From the NCBI RefSeq assembly GCF_009497155.1, contig NZ_WINI01000004.1, positions 434,001-498,000 on the forward strand: a stretch of 64,000 nt of DNA, read 5' to 3'. Positions 1 through 11,131 of the stretch are shown piece after piece (position 1 is the first letter of the stretch; every line of letters starts with the position of its first letter). Under the pieces are notes generated by a model. That model saw only the letters and a program-made list of their open reading frames with translations. It was not told where the DNA came from and did no database searches. The position numbers and the translations under genes are program-made. Source of the stretch: Glaciimonas soli. GTDB lineage: Bacteria > Pseudomonadota > Gammaproteobacteria > Burkholderiales > Burkholderiaceae_D.

Positions 1-155
1 AATTCGTCATTGAGCGATTCGCGCAAACGCTTTAATGCATTGGAGACTGCAGGCTGCGTCATCGCCAGGCGATTGGCTGCACGCGTCAGGTTTTGCTCGG
101 TCATGACGGCATCAAAGACGCGCAGCAAATTTAAATCCAGCGTAAGGAAGCTCAT
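1..155 (-). CDS. LysR-family transcriptional regulator, N-terminal part (cut by window start)
   Basis: Read on the minus strand from the ATG at 155, this gives 51 residues opening with a [10 protein letters not shown] helix and the winged helix-turn-helix segment [19 protein letters not shown], which is typical of LysR proteins. Only the DNA-binding N-terminus lies in the window; the effector domain is beyond position 1. Its target cannot be told. The neighbour at 693 is transcribed divergently, more than 500 bases away. Confidence 0.85.
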   Translation of the reverse strand, partial: MSFLTLDLNLLRVFDAVMTEQNLTRAANRLAMTQPAVSNALKRLRESLNDE

Positions 156-692
156 GTCTCTAGTATTTTGTTTTAGGAAAGATCGGTATTCACGAAGTTT
201 ATAACTCTTGCACTAAAAGGCAAATATAATTTCAAATAATAACAAAAATGCTGCTTCGCAATATTAAAAACGATACAAATGATGTTGGATACTGGCATTG
301 TTTACAGTTACCGCCATTGCAAAATCGTTCACAATTTAATACCGGAAATTAAATTTCATTTGAGATGGTTTGTGGCGTAGTTTTTGAAAAAAAACGCTGA
401 GGTAAGATTTTTGATGGTGTATTGCGAAAAATGATTTACGTCGCGTGCGCAGCGTCAAATACCGTTAAAGGTGTCTGTACGCAGGAGCATGGCTTGATAG
501 ATGTGATTAAGCAACAGATAGGCATTTTATATTTCCAATTGCAAATTATTGCGACTATATTGGAAACAGTGTGAAACATTAGTCTTATTGCTTATCGGTA
601 TAACTGTTATCGACAGCAATAATTGGCATAATAGATGCAAATTAAATATACTGCACTGCAATATAATTAATGCTATTCTTCACACACATAAC
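156..692. other. Intergenic region, no gene recognised
   Basis: About 540 AT-rich bases between the divergent LysR gene and the small membrane protein gene. No convincing ORF, RNA gene or repeat was seen. It presumably carries both promoters, but no clear consensus promoter was picked out. Confidence 0.5.
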
Positions 693-1004
693 ATGTCTTT
701 TCTTACTTTGCTTTTCGCTGAAACGGCTTGGTTTGCTTTACCGTTTGAGCTCACAAAGATCACTGCCATTCTTTGGCCGCTGCTAGGGTTAGCCGCGATT
801 GCCGCATTATTGATGCTTTTTAAGCCGCTGTTGTCCGGGATTTTGCACGCCGCATTGTTGTTGATGAAGCCTCGTAAATCGTTAGAGCAACGTATCGCAG
901 AGCACAACGCAACTGAAAGAAAATTATTGCATCGCAAAGCCAATGATCAGGACGGTAGTCAAGTCGCGATTGCCACCGACTTACGCTTACTGCGCTGGCC
1001 TTAA
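693..1004 (+). CDS. Small membrane protein of unknown function
   Basis: This codes for 103 residues from the ATG at 693 (MSFLTLLFAE...). An in-frame ATG at 549 would add 48 residues that look like translated intergenic DNA, so the shorter form is preferred. There is a hydrophobic stretch at about residues 25-60, with leucine- and alanine-rich helices, followed by a charged tail rich in Lys, Arg and Glu. This suggests a small inner-membrane protein with a cytoplasmic tail. No family was recognised. A good hairpin terminator follows at 1067. Confidence 0.55.
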   Translation: MSFLTLLFAETAWFALPFELTKITAILWPLLGLAAIAALLMLFKPLLSGILHAALLLMKPRKSLEQRIAEHNATERKLLHRKANDQDGSQVAIATDLRLLRWP

Positions 1005-1066
1005 TACTGAACACGCAACATGTAGCATGATTGCCGAATGTCTCCTCCACCCTCCTCGGTGGATTT

Positions 1067-1100
1067 CCCCACCAGCTTGATGGCTCGTGGGGATTTTTTT
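1067..1100 (+). terminator. Rho-independent terminator after the small membrane protein gene
   Basis: The arms CCCCAC and GTGGGG (with an inner AGC/GCT pairing) are followed by a run of seven T. It is placed to end the transcript from 693-1004. Confidence 0.75.
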
Positions 1101-1128
1101 GTGTTGAGAGTGTCGAATACAAAACAAA

Positions 1129-1162
1129 AAAAGCGCCATTGATTCAATCAATGGCGCTTTTT
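1129..1162 (-). terminator. Perfect-palindrome terminator downstream of pckG
   Basis: AAGCGCCATTGATT pairs with the following AATCAATGGCGCTT, with A-rich and T-rich flanks on both sides. It would work on either strand; from its position it ends pckG on the minus strand and backs up the plus-strand terminator at 1067. Confidence 0.85.
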
Positions 1163-1185
1163 ATAGAGCGGACAGTGCCGGGAAA

Positions 1186-3042
<1,857 letters not shown>

Positions 3043-3451
3043 GGTGATACTCCAAGCTAAGAAAAATTCTGTATCAGGACTTAGTCAAAATTGCCCCAGC
3101 AGCGTTGTGCCTATTTGCCGTACATCCGTACTGTCTGCGCACGACACGCCTTGCTGGACTAATTTGGCGTAAATCCTAAGTATTTCTGGTGTCAATAACG
3201 GCGTCATGCGCAGTTCTGTGATCGCTCTTCTCGCGGCTACACAAAAAGCTAAAATGTCAGACGACTATTTCGTATACTGACCATATTAGGCCAGCTATTG
3301 ACAGGAAAAGTTTGGCGATTGTACACCGCATATGTAGTAATAATGACCAAGTATTGTAGTAAGGTATATCCCATTCCTTTTATGCCGTTGCTTTATTACG
3401 TGAACTGCGGTTTGTGCCGATTTTATTAAGAAAATATTATTGAAAGATCAT
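3043..3451. other. Divergent promoter region between pckG and the dehydrogenase
   Basis: About 410 bases without a supported ORF. It must hold the promoters for pckG (minus) and the 2-hydroxyacid dehydrogenase (plus). A TTGACA at 3298-3303 is a possible plus-strand -35, but no good -10 lies at the right spacing. Nothing else was recognised. Confidence 0.45.
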
Positions 3452-4441
3452 ATGAAAATTGCCATCCTCGATGATTATCAAGATTGCGTCCGCCATCTGG
3501 ACTGCTTTGGATTATTGGCCGACCATCAAGTCAAAGTGTTCCACAATTCTGCGCGCGGCGTTGGTCAGCTAGCGATTCGACTGGCACCGTTTGATGCGTT
3601 AGTGTTGATACGTGAGCGTACCGAACTTCCCAAAGCATTGCTGCAAAAATTACCCAACTTGAAATTGATTTCACAGACTGGCAAAGTCAGCGGTCATATT
3701 GATGTCGCCGCGGCGACCGATTGCGGCATCACCATCGTAGAAGGTATTGGCGACCCGACTGCTCCGGCTGAATTGACGTGGGCATTAATCATGGCCAGCG
3801 CACGACGCATTCCACAATATGTGCAACATTTGCGTGAAGGTCAGTGGCAACGCTCGGCCAGCGATCTGCAACATAACGGACTTGGTACGGTGTTAAAAGG
3901 ACGAACCTTAGGGATATGGGGTTACGGGAAAATTGGCCGCATAATTGCTGGTTACGGCAAAGCGTTCGGCATGCGCGTGATGGTGTGGGGCGGCGACATG
4001 AGCCGTGCTGCAGCGTCGCAAGATGGCTATTTGGTGGCGGAATCGAAACAGCAGTTTTTTGCTGAAGCAGATGTGCTGTCATTACATTTACGCCTGCACG
4101 ATTCGACACGTGGTGTCGTGACGGCGCAAGATTTGGCACTGATGAAACCGACCGCGATTTTCGTGAATACTAGTCGTGCCGAACTAGTCGCAAGCGACGC
4201 GTCGTTACCGGCATTACAACAAGGTCGTCCCGGTTTTGCAGCGATTGATGTGTATGAAACAGAACCTTTGCCGCATGATGCGCCGTTACTACGGATGGAA
4301 AACGTTCTGGCTTCACCGCATTTGGGCTATGTGGAAAAAGATAGCTACGAATTGTATTTCCGCGCAGCGTTTCAAAACATCGTAGATTTTGCAAAAGGTG
4401 CGCCACAGCATGTATTGAATCCTGAGACGATGAAAAATTAA
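3452..4441 (+). CDS. D-isomer-specific 2-hydroxyacid dehydrogenase family protein
   Basis: A 329-residue NAD(P)-dependent oxidoreductase of the D-2-hydroxyacid dehydrogenase/phosphoglycerate dehydrogenase family. The nucleotide-binding glycine motif is GIWGYGKIGRIIAGYG at about residues 145-160. The expected catalytic Arg, Glu and His lie in VNTSRAELV, AIDVYETEPL and ASPHLGYVEKD. The start is the ATG of MKIAILDD; an in-frame TTG 12 bases upstream is less likely. The substrate cannot be inferred, and it is not beside serine-pathway genes. A hairpin terminator follows. Confidence 0.88.
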   Translation: MKIAILDDYQDCVRHLDCFGLLADHQVKVFHNSARGVGQLAIRLAPFDALVLIRERTELPKALLQKLPNLKLISQTGKVSGHIDVAAATDCGITIVEGIGDPTAPAELTWALIMASARRIPQYVQHLREGQWQRSASDLQHNGLGTVLKGRTLGIWGYGKIGRIIAGYGKAFGMRVMVWGGDMSRAAASQDGYLVAESKQQFFAEADVLSLHLRLHDSTRGVVTAQDLALMKPTAIFVNTSRAELVASDASLPALQQGRPGFAAIDVYETEPLPHDAPLLRMENVLASPHLGYVEKDSYELYFRAAFQNIVDFAKGAPQHVLNPETMKN

Positions 4442-4456
4442 GCAATTTCAGAAGTT

Positions 4457-4480
4457 GTTGGGCTGAAAAGCCCAACATTT
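4457..4480 (+). terminator. Hairpin terminator
   Basis: GTTGGGCT-GAAA-AGCCCAAC followed by ATTTTATA. An 8-bp perfect stem with a GNRA-like loop, 16 bases after the dehydrogenase stop. Confidence 0.7.
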
Positions 4481-4535
4481 TATAATCCGGATTTCTGAGC
4501 GGAATAAACTGAAACGCGATTTGTCTTAACTCAAT

Positions 4536-5318
4536 TTAATCATCTTCTAGCTGACTACCAGCAGGCAAAATCAACGGCATAATTTTGGTAGCAGGCGTAA
4601 CCATTTCCTGACGCTGCCACAGCCCCACCCAGCCGGGCGGCCAGGGTAATGGAGCGCCGCTGTATTCAGGAATGCCTTTGCGCACAGGAATAATCGGCAG
4701 GCTTGCGGGCATCAGCACATGGCTGGCCGGATTGCTATGGTCTGTATCCCAGGCCAGACTGTATGCGTAATCAGGCAAGAGTGCATCGCAGACCATGGCA
4801 AACCACCTGGCATGATCTTCATCCTGACCCAATGCCTGCGCCAGACCGTGCGGATCGCTACGCGCTAAAGCGCTGACTAATTCATGTGCTGATGCGCCGG
4901 GCTGGTCACCCCAGCCAAGAATGGGATTGAAATTGTAATCGGCACCAGAGCCGTACCAGCCTTCACGTCGTGGTCTGTCCATCCAGCTGCGATGCCCACA
5001 AAATAATTGCCAGCGCCAGTGCAAGCCCGACGGCTTCGGCCAGCTATAGAGATACAGACGTTGATACCCGGCTTGGTGTAATTGCCGCACCATCGCCATT
5101 AAACGCGCATGTGGCATCCGATCTGGCGGTGCATGACGAAACATGATTTGCTCGCCGTCAGCATGTTGTATTTCATCGGACGACAGGTTCAAATCCAGCG
5201 TCCGCACTTCGCTGCCAAACCTTGCGGATATCCAGCCGGTCAACAAGTTAACAGCTGTAATCACGCCGTAACCACGGTAACGATGGAAAATAACAGTGCC
5301 GGGAGCGATGGCTTTCAT
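4536..5318 (-). CDS. Hypothetical protein, possible CarD-like N-terminal fold
   Basis: 260 residues from the ATG at 5318. The N-terminal segment PGTVIFHRYRGYGVITAV resembles the small beta-barrel start of CarD/TRCF-type domains, but this is a weak visual impression. The rest is rich in Trp, Pro and His, with many aromatic residues and no signal peptide or membrane helix, so it is probably cytoplasmic. No enzyme motif was recognised. It is convergent with the dehydrogenase and apparently monocistronic. Confidence 0.7.
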   Translation of the reverse strand: MKAIAPGTVIFHRYRGYGVITAVNLLTGWISARFGSEVRTLDLNLSSDEIQHADGEQIMFRHAPPDRMPHARLMAMVRQLHQAGYQRLYLYSWPKPSGLHWRWQLFCGHRSWMDRPRREGWYGSGADYNFNPILGWGDQPGASAHELVSALARSDPHGLAQALGQDEDHARWFAMVCDALLPDYAYSLAWDTDHSNPASHVLMPASLPIIPVRKGIPEYSGAPLPWPPGWVGLWQRQEMVTPATKIMPLILPAGSQLEDD

Positions 5319-5624
5319 GGTTCAGTTGATGTCAGGCAGGTAGTATTGGGAATGGTATTGTATGCTCAGGCTCTTATGGCGTAGATATCAAATAGATTAC
5401 ATATGTTCAATCATCTCGGAAGCTAACTTCGTGCGTTCCGCACTTCGCCGTTTTGTGAGCATACAATGCCAAACTCGTTGCTGCATCGTGTAAATCTCTA
5501 GTGGATTAAAATAACCGAAAGATGATAGGGGAATTCAAAAAACGTATGGCTTAAAAATTAAGCTTGGCTTTTATACCGCCCTTAGTATAATCAGATCACC
5601 TATACGGCAGAAAGGACTCGCAAC
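5319..5624. other. Intergenic region upstream of the dehydrogenase operon
   Basis: About 300 bases with no supported gene. It contains a short AT-rich inverted repeat (TTAAAAATTAA at 5551-5561) immediately before the candidate promoter at 5564-5591. Confidence 0.4.
5564..5591 (+). promoter_or_regulatory. Candidate sigma70 promoter of the dehydrogenase operon
   Basis: TTGGCT, a 16-base spacer and a perfect TATAAT, 34 bases before the first start codon. The -35 box matches 4 of 6 bases. Confidence 0.55.
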
Positions 5625-6272
5625 ATGATGCAACGTCCACCTGATTCATCTTCACCAAGCGGGCTGGTCAGCGATCCGCTTTCTTCAGATTCCCCGCAAC
5701 AGCATACCGCATCATCTTCAGATAAGAACCATGCTTTACCGCTACTTTCGCGACGCAATGTCTTGCTATTGGCCGGCGGGAGTTTTGCCGTAATGAGTGC
5801 GCCGCGCTGGCTACAGCAGGCAGCGGCACAAAATACGGTACAAAACGCGGCAGCGACGCAAGCTTCGCCAGCTGACAGTGATTTCTTGGCTTTATCCACT
5901 TTGTTGACGGCCAATCAGAAGCTTCAGCCGCAGACCAGCGCCCGCACCTACGCTGCATTGAGTGCGCAAGCCCCTGAGTTTCAGAAACAGGCCGCCGCAT
6001 TATGGCAGTTCGCAAAAGCGCATCAACTCAAGAATGTTGATGCATTAGCTGCTGCTGTGGCCAACAATGCAGAGCTAAATGCGGTGCTGCATAAAATCAT
6101 TAGTGCATGGTACCTGGGTGTGGTTGGCGACGGCCCGCAAGGCAAAGTGATCGCGTTTGAATCGGCGTTAATGTTCGATCAGGTGCGCGACGCGGTAGTG
6201 GTGCCGACTTACTGTCGTGCGGCACCCGGCTATTGGGTGACCAAACCTGCAGTCTTGAAAGCGAGGGTATGA
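5625..6272 (+). CDS. FAD-dependent sugar/alcohol dehydrogenase small (gamma) subunit, Tat substrate
   Basis: 215 residues. A twin-arginine signal (LLSRRNVLLLAGGSFAV) starts at about residue 41, after an unusually long Ser/Pro-rich lead. This resembles the small hitch-hiker subunit of gluconate 2-dehydrogenase, sorbitol dehydrogenase and the Burkholderia FAD-glucose dehydrogenase, which carries the flavoprotein through the Tat system to the periplasm. An AAAGGA ribosome site lies just before the ATG at 5625. The stop overlaps the next start as ATGA, indicating translational coupling. The substrate is not determined. Confidence 0.85.
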   Translation: MMQRPPDSSSPSGLVSDPLSSDSPQQHTASSSDKNHALPLLSRRNVLLLAGGSFAVMSAPRWLQQAAAQNTVQNAAATQASPADSDFLALSTLLTANQKLQPQTSARTYAALSAQAPEFQKQAAALWQFAKAHQLKNVDALAAAVANNAELNAVLHKIISAWYLGVVGDGPQGKVIAFESALMFDQVRDAVVVPTYCRAAPGYWVTKPAVLKARV

Positions 6273-7876
6273 AGATGGCGGAAAACTTGTCGGCAGATGT
6301 CGTGATCGTTGGCTCCGGTGTCGCAGGCGCCATCGTTGCCCATCAATTGGCGAAATCTGGCGTTTCCGTATTGGTGCTGGAAGCCGGCCCGCGGTTAGAA
6401 CGTTGGCGCATCGTTGAGAACTATCGCAACACGCCGAGTAAAGACGATTTCATGACGCCTTATCCGTCGACCAAATATGCGCCCCATCCGGAATACACGC
6501 CAGAGAATAATTATTTGATTTTCAAAGGCGAGCATAAATATAACTCGCAATACATCCGTGCCGTCGGTGGGACAACATGGCATTGGGCTGCTGCCGCATG
6601 GCGTTTTTTACCTAGCGATTTTGAAATGAAAACGCGCTATGGTGTTGGACGCGATTGGCCTATCAACTATGATGAATTGGAACCGTATTATTATCGCGCT
6701 GAAGTTGAGTTAGGCGTATCTGGCCCTAACGACGGTACTGATTTGGGATCGCCGCGCAAGCAACCGTATCCTATGGATCACTTGCCTTTTTCGTGGAATG
6801 ACCAACGCTTTAGCGCGGTGGTTAACGCGCATGGTCACAAGGTCGTATCGGAACCCGTCGCGCGCAATAGCCGTGCTTACGATGAGCGCCCTAACTGCTG
6901 TGGCAATAATAATTGCATGCCGATTTGTCCGATCAGCGCGATGTACAGTGGAATAGTTCACGTCGAAAAAGCCGAGAAAGCTGGCGCAAAAATTTTGCCA
7001 GAAGCCGTAGTCTATAAAGTCGAAATCGATAGTAAAGATCGCGTCAGCGCAGTGCATTACAAAGACCCCGGCGGCGCAACACATCGCGTGACCGGAAAAT
7101 ATTTCGTACTGGCTGCAAATGGCATCGAGATACCAAAATTGATGTTGATTTCTACTGATGATAAACATCCAAATGGCATCGGCAATAGCTCCGATCAAGT
7201 CGGTCGTAATTTGATGGATCATCCCGGCACCAGTGTCAGTTTTTTAGCGAATGAGGATATGTGGCCAGGACGCGGCTCGATAGAAATGTCATCCATCGTG
7301 GATATGCGCGACGGCGCATTTCGCTCGGAATACGCAGCTAAAAAACTTCATTTGAACAACATGGCACAGACGAATCATGCAGCGCAAGCGGCGTTGAAAA
7401 TGGGATTGGTCGGTAGCAAACTGGATAAGGAAATTCGCCATCGCGCAGCACGCATGGTCAATATCAATAGCTTCCATGATATTTTGCCGAATCCGGAAAA
7501 TCGTGTGCTCCCCAGCGCCGATCATAAGGACGCACTCGGTATTCCTCAGCCGGAAATTACCTACGCAATCGATGATTACGTCAAGAAAAGTGCCATTAAA
7601 ACGCATGAAGTGTATGCCGACATTGCGGCCTTGTTTGGTGGCACCGAAGTCACTTTCGACGATAATTTCGCACCGAATAATCACATCATGGGTTCCACCA
7701 TCATGGGGAGTGATCCGCGTGATTCCGTTGTCGATGCGCATTGCCGTTCGCATGATCACGAGAATTTATTTATTGCCAGTAGCTCGGTGATGCCGGTGGC
7801 CGGAACAGTCAATTGCACGCTGACGATTGCAGCTTTGTCGCTGCGGATTGCAGATACTTTGAGGACCGTGTTATGA
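6269..7876 (+). CDS. GMC-family FAD dehydrogenase catalytic (alpha) subunit with cysteine cluster
   Basis: 535 residues from the ATG overlapping the previous stop; the longer reading from 6233 would lie inside the small-subunit gene. The FAD-binding Rossmann motif VIVGSGVAGAIVAHQLA is at about residue 12. The cysteine group in CCGNNNCMPICPISA at about residue 210 matches the 3Fe-4S cluster region known in FAD-glucose dehydrogenase alpha subunits. The C-terminus has the GMC oxidoreductase substrate region (SSSVMPVAGTVNCTLTIAAL). It would oxidise a sugar or polyol in the periplasm and pass electrons to the cytochrome encoded next. Confidence 0.9.
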   Translation: MKMAENLSADVVIVGSGVAGAIVAHQLAKSGVSVLVLEAGPRLERWRIVENYRNTPSKDDFMTPYPSTKYAPHPEYTPENNYLIFKGEHKYNSQYIRAVGGTTWHWAAAAWRFLPSDFEMKTRYGVGRDWPINYDELEPYYYRAEVELGVSGPNDGTDLGSPRKQPYPMDHLPFSWNDQRFSAVVNAHGHKVVSEPVARNSRAYDERPNCCGNNNCMPICPISAMYSGIVHVEKAEKAGAKILPEAVVYKVEIDSKDRVSAVHYKDPGGATHRVTGKYFVLAANGIEIPKLMLISTDDKHPNGIGNSSDQVGRNLMDHPGTSVSFLANEDMWPGRGSIEMSSIVDMRDGAFRSEYAAKKLHLNNMAQTNHAAQAALKMGLVGSKLDKEIRHRAARMVNINSFHDILPNPENRVLPSADHKDALGIPQPEITYAIDDYVKKSAIKTHEVYADIAALFGGTEVTFDDNFAPNNHIMGSTIMGSDPRDSVVDAHCRSHDHENLFIASSSVMPVAGTVNCTLTIAALSLRIADTLRTVL

Positions 7877-9270
7877 AGATAACCCGATGTGTTCATTCGC
7901 TGCTGACGGCAGTCGTTGTAAGCACGGGTTTTACGTTCTTCGCGGCTGCTCATGCAGACGATAGTGCAACCGCTTCCGTCATCACAACCGGTGCCAATGC
8001 CGAGCAAATCAAACGCGGAGAATATCTGGCGCGCGCAGCGGATTGCATTGCTTGCCATACGGTAGACAAAGCCAAACCGTTTGCAGGCGGTTATCCGTTG
8101 GCGACACCATTCGGTACGATTTACGGCCCGAATATCACGCCAGATAAAGAAACTGGCATAGGTACCTGGAGTGATGAAGATTTCATCCGCGCGTTACACA
8201 CGGGTGTTGGTAAAAATGGCGAGCATCTCTACCCTGCTTTCCCTTACACCTCTTTCACAAAATTATCGCGCGACGATGTATTGGCGATCAAAGCCTATCT
8301 GTTTAGTTTGCCGCCGATTCAACAGAAGACGCCGGAAAACAAATTACCATTTCCATTCAATCAGCGGATTATTTTGGCTGGCTGGAAGCTGTTTAATTTC
8401 ACTCCTGCACTTTGGCAGCCAGATGAGGCTAAAAGCGTCGAATGGAATCGTGGTGCCTATCTGGTTGAAGGGTTGGCGCATTGTCAGGAATGTCATACGC
8501 CGCGCAATGGCACGATGGGACTTGATCACAAACGCGCATTTGGTGGCGCGCCGTTAGCCGGGTGGACGGCATATAACATTACACTTGATATGGAGAGCGG
8601 TGTCGGTGGTTGGAAAGATCAAGAGCTGGTGCAATATCTCAAAACCGGTTCGGTTCCCGGCAAAGCTTCGGCAGCCGGCGGTATGGGAGAGGCGGTAGAG
8701 CATAGCCTGCAATTTCTGACCGATCCTGATTTGCAAGCCATCGTCACCTATTTGCGTAGTGTGCCAGTAATTCATAATCCGATAGATACCAAGCCGCGCT
8801 TTGCGTGGGGCCAACCATCGCAAGACGATGCCACTTTGCGCGGCATCGCGCCAGTCTCTGTCAGTAGCGTCGCATCCGGTGGTGCAGAACTGTTTAGCGG
8901 CAATTGCGCCAGCTGTCATTCGGCCAGCGGCAGCGGCGTGACCGATGGGTATTACCCATCGTTGTTCCATAATAGTACGGTGGGGGCAAGCGATCCGAAT
9001 AACTTGTTAATGGTGATCTTGAATGGTGTGCAGCGCCACAATAAAGGAACCTCAGACAAAAAAGGCGACGATGTCTTTATGCCAGGGTTTGCGGACCATT
9101 TGAGTGATGCGCAGATTGCTACACTGAGTAATTTCATCGTGCAGCAATACGGCAATTCAGCAACACCTGTAATCACGGCAGAACAAGTTAGCAAACAGCG
9201 CAAAGGTGACAGCGGCGGATTCTTATCGTCAATAGTCGCCTTTTTCCAAGGACTTTGGCGGCGCGTATAG
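7873..9270 (+). CDS. Tri-haem c-type cytochrome subunit (beta) of the dehydrogenase
   Basis: 465 residues from the ATG that overlaps the alpha-subunit stop (ATGA). An N-terminal signal peptide ends near AAHADD. Three haem c sites are visible: CIACH at about residue 56, CQECH at about 205 and CASCH at about 340. This is the membrane-associated cytochrome of gluconate/sorbitol/alcohol dehydrogenase complexes, relaying electrons to ubiquinone. The C-terminal hydrophobic patch LSSIVAFFQGLW may anchor it. It is the last gene of a tight three-gene operon. Confidence 0.92.
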   Translation: MKITRCVHSLLTAVVVSTGFTFFAAAHADDSATASVITTGANAEQIKRGEYLARAADCIACHTVDKAKPFAGGYPLATPFGTIYGPNITPDKETGIGTWSDEDFIRALHTGVGKNGEHLYPAFPYTSFTKLSRDDVLAIKAYLFSLPPIQQKTPENKLPFPFNQRIILAGWKLFNFTPALWQPDEAKSVEWNRGAYLVEGLAHCQECHTPRNGTMGLDHKRAFGGAPLAGWTAYNITLDMESGVGGWKDQELVQYLKTGSVPGKASAAGGMGEAVEHSLQFLTDPDLQAIVTYLRSVPVIHNPIDTKPRFAWGQPSQDDATLRGIAPVSVSSVASGGAELFSGNCASCHSASGSGVTDGYYPSLFHNSTVGASDPNNLLMVILNGVQRHNKGTSDKKGDDVFMPGFADHLSDAQIATLSNFIVQQYGNSATPVITAEQVSKQRKGDSGGFLSSIVAFFQGLWRRV

Positions 9271-9333
9271 TCTCGGTTGAGTTAGAATTTACCTCTGATT
9301 TAATTCGCATAACTAAAAAGGAAGTTGACTCTC

Positions 9334-9822
9334 ATGGCATTACGTATCATCGCCACCGGCGGCACATTTGATAAACACTATGACGAAATCGCTGGCAAGC
9401 TGGGCTTTGGTGCCAGCCACTTACCTGAGGTGATCAAACGCTCGCGCATCACTATCGCCAACACGCTGGAAGAACTACCCTTGTTGGATTCATTAGAGAT
9501 GCAAGATATCGATCGCCGTCGCGTACTCGTTTCTTGCAGTCATGCCGAAGAAAAGGCCATCGTCATCATCCACGGCACAGACACCATGCGCGAAACCGCA
9601 GCGGTATTGGGCGTAGCCAATCTGGATAAAGTTATTGTCATTACCGGTGCCATGATTCCATACGAAATCGCCAATTCTGATGCCCTGTTCAATTTAGGAT
9701 TTGCTTGCGGTGTCGCACAAGTGTTGCCATCCGGGGTCTACGTGGCGATGAACGGGAAGATTTTTAACTGGGATAAGGTCCAGAAAAATCGCGGTGCAGG
9801 AGTATTCGAATCGTTGAGTTGA
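9334..9822 (+). CDS. Short asparaginase-domain protein (N-terminal domain only)
   Basis: 162 residues from the ATG at 9334, with AAGGAAG as ribosome site; a TTG at 9325 is possible but unnecessary. It shows both threonine active-site signatures of asparaginase/glutaminase enzymes, ATGGTFDK near the start and HGTDTM at about residue 80, but ends where the small C-terminal domain of the usual 320-350-residue enzyme would begin. Activity as a classical L-asparaginase is therefore uncertain. It is monocistronic with its own terminator. Confidence 0.82.
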   Translation: MALRIIATGGTFDKHYDEIAGKLGFGASHLPEVIKRSRITIANTLEELPLLDSLEMQDIDRRRVLVSCSHAEEKAIVIIHGTDTMRETAAVLGVANLDKVIVITGAMIPYEIANSDALFNLGFACGVAQVLPSGVYVAMNGKIFNWDKVQKNRGAGVFESLS

Positions 9823-9838
9823 TGTTGTGTTCATCGTA

Positions 9839-9889
9839 AACGGCAATAACGATCAATCCCATAGTGGTTTCGTTATTGCCGTTATTTTT
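9839..9889 (+). terminator. Terminator after the asparaginase-domain gene
   Basis: AACGGCAATAACG and CGTTATTGCCGTT form a perfect 13-bp stem around a 19-base loop, followed by ATTTTTCC. Confidence 0.85.
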
Positions 9890-10001
9890 CCTTCGTCACC
9901 CAGTCAAAACTCATCCTCACATTTAAGCTTTCAGCCAATAGTGATCGCAGCCTGACACTCTTATAATTTTTTCATCGTTATTCAAATATGCGAGTAGAAA
10001 A

Positions 10002-10604
10002 ATGTCCGGATTGTTGACGTGTGATTGGCGTTTCTCGTTGAAATATAAGCACCGACAATCGGGCAGCTGCTTGATTGAAATACTGATCGCCATCGTTATC
10101 TCGGTTTTTATTTTACTGGCTTTGGCCGCTGCGCAATTGACGACGTTGCGGAATCAGACCGTTGCGCATGATCGTACTTTGGCGACAGTTTTGAGTGGCG
10201 AACTCATTGAACGCATGCGAGCAAATCGCGATGGCGCGCTTAATGGTAAATACAGTCCAGCGTTACAAAATTATCCGGGCCAATCAGCCAATCGGCTTAC
10301 CAATGGCGCAGCGCCGGGCTGTGCAGATGCCATCATTTGTACATCATCAGAAGTCGCCGCAATGGATCTATACGAATGGCGCGCATCACTTGCTCGTGCA
10401 GTTGTAGGTGGTTGGGGGGAAATCTCAGGTTCAGCTCAGCAGGGTTTTGTGGTGAGAGTGTATTTCAAAGAATCTGATAACGAGGACGGTGTGACCGCAC
10501 ATGCCGATGATGCGGATCTCAGTAAAAGCAATTGTCGTATGGCGGTATTGGCTGCAACAACGGATAAAGATGTGCGTTGTCTTGCGACGATTTTCTCGCT
10601 GTGA
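10002..10604 (+). CDS. pilV: Type IV pilus minor pilin PilV
   Basis: 200 residues. A class III prepilin leader precedes the cleavage motif QSGSCLIEILIAIV, with Gly at -1 and Glu at +5, then a hydrophobic N-terminal helix. PilV is one of the minor pilins that prime pilus assembly in the inner membrane. It is followed by pilX with overlapping stop/start (TGATG). The usual fimT/fimU upstream and pilW between pilV and pilX are absent. The identity rests on position and N-terminal motif; the rest is variable. Confidence 0.85.
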   Translation: MSGLLTCDWRFSLKYKHRQSGSCLIEILIAIVISVFILLALAAAQLTTLRNQTVAHDRTLATVLSGELIERMRANRDGALNGKYSPALQNYPGQSANRLTNGAAPGCADAIICTSSEVAAMDLYEWRASLARAVVGGWGEISGSAQQGFVVRVYFKESDNEDGVTAHADDADLSKSNCRMAVLAATTDKDVRCLATIFSL

Positions 10605-11131
10605 TGGTGTGTATGAAAATACTATCGCATTTCCCGCAACAGCAGTGTGGCATTGCACTGCCGATGGTATTGATATTTCTGATGGTGATCGTGTTGTTGA
10701 CTGTGACGGCAATGCGTAACGTGTTATTAGAAGAAAAAATGGCCGCAAACTTACGCAGTCGGCAATTGGCATTTGAGGCCGCAGAGCTGGCTTTGCGGTA
10801 TTGCGAAAGATTGGTGGAAAACCCGCCCGATGATGCCAAATATCCTCAATTAGACGCAGGATACAGCGCTACGAAGATGGGAGACAAACCTTGGAATTCG
10901 ATCGGCAATTGGCGCAATAATGCGATCTCGATAGCGTTGCCTTCAAGCGCAAATGTGACTGTAGGATGGGCAGAGGCACCGCGTTGCATGATAGAGAAAA
11001 TTGTGATGCGCGCAAGACAGGAATACCAACTGCAAGCAGATGACGCACCGCCCGCTTTTCGAATCACTGCGCGCGGTGTCGGCATGACAGATAAGGTCGT
11101 GGTGCTAGTACAAAGTTACGTGCGATTGTGA
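10604..11131 (+). CDS. pilX: Type IV pilus minor pilin PilX
   Basis: 175 residues from the ATG at 10604, which overlaps the pilV stop; an ATG at 10613 is an alternative. The N-terminus QQCGIALPMVLIFLMVIVLL is a prepilin-type leader and helix, but Glu+5 is missing (Met). The loss is known in some minor pilins and is consistent with PilX. The conserved stretch EEKMAANLRSRQLAFEAAE after the helix is typical of PilX proteins. It is coupled to pilY1 by another TGATG overlap. Confidence 0.85.
   Translation: MVCMKILSHFPQQQCGIALPMVLIFLMVIVLLTVTAMRNVLLEEKMAANLRSRQLAFEAAELALRYCERLVENPPDDAKYPQLDAGYSATKMGDKPWNSIGNWRNNAISIALPSSANVTVGWAEAPRCMIEKIVMRARQEYQLQADDAPPAFRITARGVGMTDKVVVLVQSYVRL

Noticed and set aside
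10-204. Plus-strand ORF of 64 codons at the window start
   Set aside because: It overlaps the clear LysR N-terminus on the other strand and has no features of its own.
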